The position numbers were made by a program, and so were the translations under genes. Below, one piece after another: positions 62,238-64,000 of a stretch of DNA of 64,000 nt (its first letter is position 1; every line of letters starts with the position of its first letter). The DNA is from Candidatus Hydrogenedentota bacterium (GTDB lineage Bacteria; Hydrogenedentota; Hydrogenedentia; Hydrogenedentales; CAITNO01), in NCBI GenBank assembly GCA_903893795.1, contig CAITNO010000001.1:1-64000 (forward strand), given 5' to 3'. The notes beneath the pieces were generated by a model. The model had not been told where the DNA came from, did not search any database, and worked only from the letters and a program-made list of their open reading frames with translations.

Positions 62238-64000
62238 TTACTCAGAATCGGGGGTCAGGTCCATGTTGATCGCGGGACGTTTCGGGCCGTCGTAGGGGGT
62301 GTCGCGCTTTTTGGGGTCGTCCGTGGGCGGTCCGAGGGTGATGGCTTCGGGGTCCGTGTTGGGGTCGGGCGGCAGGATAAAGCCGTAGTAACGGCCCATC
62401 CAGTAGTCCTCCAGCCAGCCGCTGGGTTCGGTGACTTCGTGGAACTTGGGCTTGTGGTCCTGGAAGAGGGCCCCGCGGTCGGCGCGCTTGGCCTCGCTTT
62501 CGCGCGGGGAAATGGCGCGTGTGCCGATGCCGTAGTTGACGTACCCGGGCGGGGTGGCGAGGTCGGTGCGGTGGGAATTCTGGTAGGTGTAGTCCTCCAG
62601 GTCCAGATTCCAGTCGCGCAGATGCTGGACGGACTGCTTGACCTCGCAGTCATTGCCCGTGATGGAGCCGTAGATGAAGTTGAACCAGGGAACCTGCTCG
62701 ATGCGCTTGATTTCCCAAGTGCGTTCCAGGCTGCGCATGAGAATCGAGCGCAGGTGGATGTCCTTCTCATAGCGGAGTGTGGGCCAGTAGGCCTGGAAGG
62801 AGAGGCGGTCATCCCACTGGGCAATCTGGTCGGGGGGGAAGGTGATGCGCTGCTGGACGATGAAGTCAAGATAGCCCCATCCAGCAAGCTGTTTAATCGC
62901 GTCGGCGTATTTCTGTTTGCCGCTCATCGCCTCGGCGGTGACGGCGAAGGAGAGGGCTTCGAGCGAATTCAGGCCGCGGCCGTAAAAACCGTACGGCTTT
63001 AGCAGGTAGTCGGTGTCCCAGCGGCCCCAGCGGGTGGGCGTGCCGTCGGGGTCCTTCAAGCGCCATCCGTTGGACAGGATGCAGTCCATCAGCCGGGTGA
63101 GGTGGGCGGCGGCGCGTGTTTTTTCCTTGTCTTTTGCGGCGAGGTCGTGGAACACGGAGAATCCATAGATATGGGCACTCACCTCGTCGCTGGAGGTGTC
63201 GCCCTTCCACTCCCACTGTCCGTCGGGGGTCTTGTACCATTTGGCGTAGAGGCCGCCGGAGCCAATCTGTTCCCGCGCGAATTTGTCGCCCGTGGGGCTC
63301 CAGACGCAGCGCGCGATGTAGCCGCGCTCGCCCGTGATTTCCTCGAGCCAGCAGAGCGCCTCAAAGGAGTTCTCGGCCTCGGCGCGGGCCTGTTCGTCGC
63401 CTGTCGCCGCATACTTGTATGACATGGCGGCCATGTATTTACAGGTGTGCCCGCCGTCGTTGTCGCTGATCTCGCGCATCCAGCCCTTCTCGGGCATCTC
63501 CTCCTTGATGTTGTAGCGGAAGTAGGTGAGGTTGTGCACCAGGCCCAGCCGTTTGTGGCCGCCAATGTCGAGCTGGCGCTCGAAGTAGGCGGCTTTCTTG
63601 GCCAGTGTGTAGGGTTCGTACTTGATGATGGCGATGCCGCCGTCGGTCGCGATGTACACGGTGCGCGGACCGGAGGCAATGGCGGAGACCTTCTCGCCCG
63701 GCAGCCAGAGGTTCAGGCCGAAATACTGAAATTCATCGTTCACCATGCGGACGGCGCCGCGGGAGGTGCCTATCCAGAGGTCGTGTTCAAAGCCCTCGGC
63801 CAGGCAGGTCAGGTCCTCGTAGGGAAGGCCGTCCTTGCCCTGAACGGAGGTGTAGGCCATGCCGCGAAGGACGCCCAGCCCGCGGTCCGTGGCCACAAAG
63901 AGCCGGCTGCCGATGGCGACCATGCCCCGGATGTTGCCGGAGGGAAGCTGGCCCCAGTCGGCCACCTCCTCCACAATCGTGGCACCGTCGAAGAGCGCCA
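62238..64000 (-). CDS. propeller plus helical-toroid protein, 5' end outside window
   Basis: The coding frame runs open to the window edge (ALFDGATIVEEVADWGQ), so the start is missing; about 587 residues are visible. The N-terminal part has two-component-regulator-propeller blades (IGSRLFVATDRGLGVLRG, HDLWIGTSRGAVRM, RTVYIATDGGIAII). Then an alpha-helical region with EEITGERGYIARCVW, RLMDCILSNGWRLKDPDG, TPTRWGRWDTDYLLKPYGFYG and later short helix pairs resembles an (alpha/alpha)6 toroid. Motifs of known glycoside hydrolase or lyase families are not clear. It precedes the fucosidase on the same strand, so glycan use is a guess. A secreted protein is likely. Confidence 0.7.
   Translation of the reverse strand, partial: ALFDGATIVEEVADWGQLPSGNIRGMVAIGSRLFVATDRGLGVLRGMAYTSVQGKDGLPYEDLTCLAEGFEHDLWIGTSRGAVRMVNDEFQYFGLNLWLPGEKVSAIASGPRTVYIATDGGIAIIKYEPYTLAKKAAYFERQLDIGGHKRLGLVHNLTYFRYNIKEEMPEKGWMREISDNDGGHTCKYMAAMSYKYAATGDEQARAEAENSFEALCWLEEITGERGYIARCVWSPTGDKFAREQIGSGGLYAKWYKTPDGQWEWKGDTSSDEVSAHIYGFSVFHDLAAKDKEKTRAAAHLTRLMDCILSNGWRLKDPDGTPTRWGRWDTDYLLKPYGFYGRGLNSLEALSFAVTAEAMSGKQKYADAIKQLAGWGYLDFIVQQRITFPPDQIAQWDDRLSFQAYWPTLRYEKDIHLRSILMRSLERTWEIKRIEQVPWFNFIYGSITGNDCEVKQSVQHLRDWNLDLEDYTYQNSHRTDLATPPGYVNYGIGTRAISPRESEAKRADRGALFQDHKPKFHEVTEPSGWLEDYWMGRYYGFILPPDPNTDPEAITLGPPTDDPKKRDTPYDGPKRPAINMDLTPDSE

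Overview
The window looks like a chromosomal segment of an uncultured, GC-rich bacterium, without rRNA, tRNA, CRISPR, phage or insertion-sequence genes. Its mix of secreted propeller and carbohydrate-active proteins (sialidase-like, DUF1080, GH29, PQQ propeller, SBBP propeller), SUMF1-type domains, a pyrophosphate-type phosphofructokinase, pyruvate:ferredoxin oxidoreductase and Rex fits an anaerobic or facultative member of a PVC-, FCB- or Hydrogenedentota-like lineage. That placement is inference from gene content only. Many genes have a recognisable sigma-70-like promoter, usually TTGnnC, an 18 bp spacer and TAnAAT, often followed by a short leader.

Layout. 0-11.4 kb, mostly plus strand: secreted trypsin-like protease, yebC-ruvC, a sialidase-like protein, PIN-PhoH ATPase, a HARE-HTH/GIY-YIG nuclease with a DUF2442 protein, MATE exporter, a PIN toxin with a small partner, homocysteine methyltransferase, Smr protein, bacteriohemerythrin. 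11.4-19.1 kb, minus strand: PQQ-type propeller, a PASTA5-SUMF1x2 lipoprotein, a frameshifted polytopic membrane protein, an MBL hydrolase. 19.4-26.8 kb: a 1729-residue multi-PAS/GAF histidine kinase overlapping an NtrC-type sigma-54 activator, then a well-formed sigma-54 promoter in front of an RsbW-like ATPase. 27.0-37.6 kb: a 2248-residue surface fusion ending in a multicopper-oxidase domain, two further cupredoxin proteins, a small secreted protein and a PASTA protein. 37.7-46 kb: DUF1080, DUF2294, rex, then a methyl-cycle block (folD, metK, a PfkB kinase that is probably adenosine kinase, ahcY). 46-56 kb: a frameshifted SBBP propeller, RNase D, a degenerate sensor kinase, an AbrB-PIN module, PPi-PFK, a Gfo/Idh/MocA oxidoreductase. 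56-64 kb, minus strand: a DHOD-like flavoprotein with PFOR, GH29 fucosidase, and a 5'-truncated propeller/helical-toroid protein.

How genes work together. MetK, AhcY, the PfkB kinase, FolD and the homocysteine methyltransferase (30 kb away) cover most of the S-adenosylmethionine cycle. PPi-PFK, PFOR and Rex point to redox-controlled fermentative or anaerobic energy metabolism, with hemerythrin and copper oxidases handling O2 or metals. The kinase, sigma-54 activator and RsbW-like gene form an apparent signalling chain that sits directly before the copper-oxidase locus.

The most interesting candidate system is that copper-oxidase locus. The copper ligands of one multicopper oxidase appear to be divided between two polypeptides: HxxHxH and HCH on the giant surface protein, HHHG and HSH on the next gene product. 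A third protein has the fold but not the ligands. The window also holds several palindromic intergenic repeats, a two-armed 9-bp minisatellite, and two genes broken by a single missing base in a G run.
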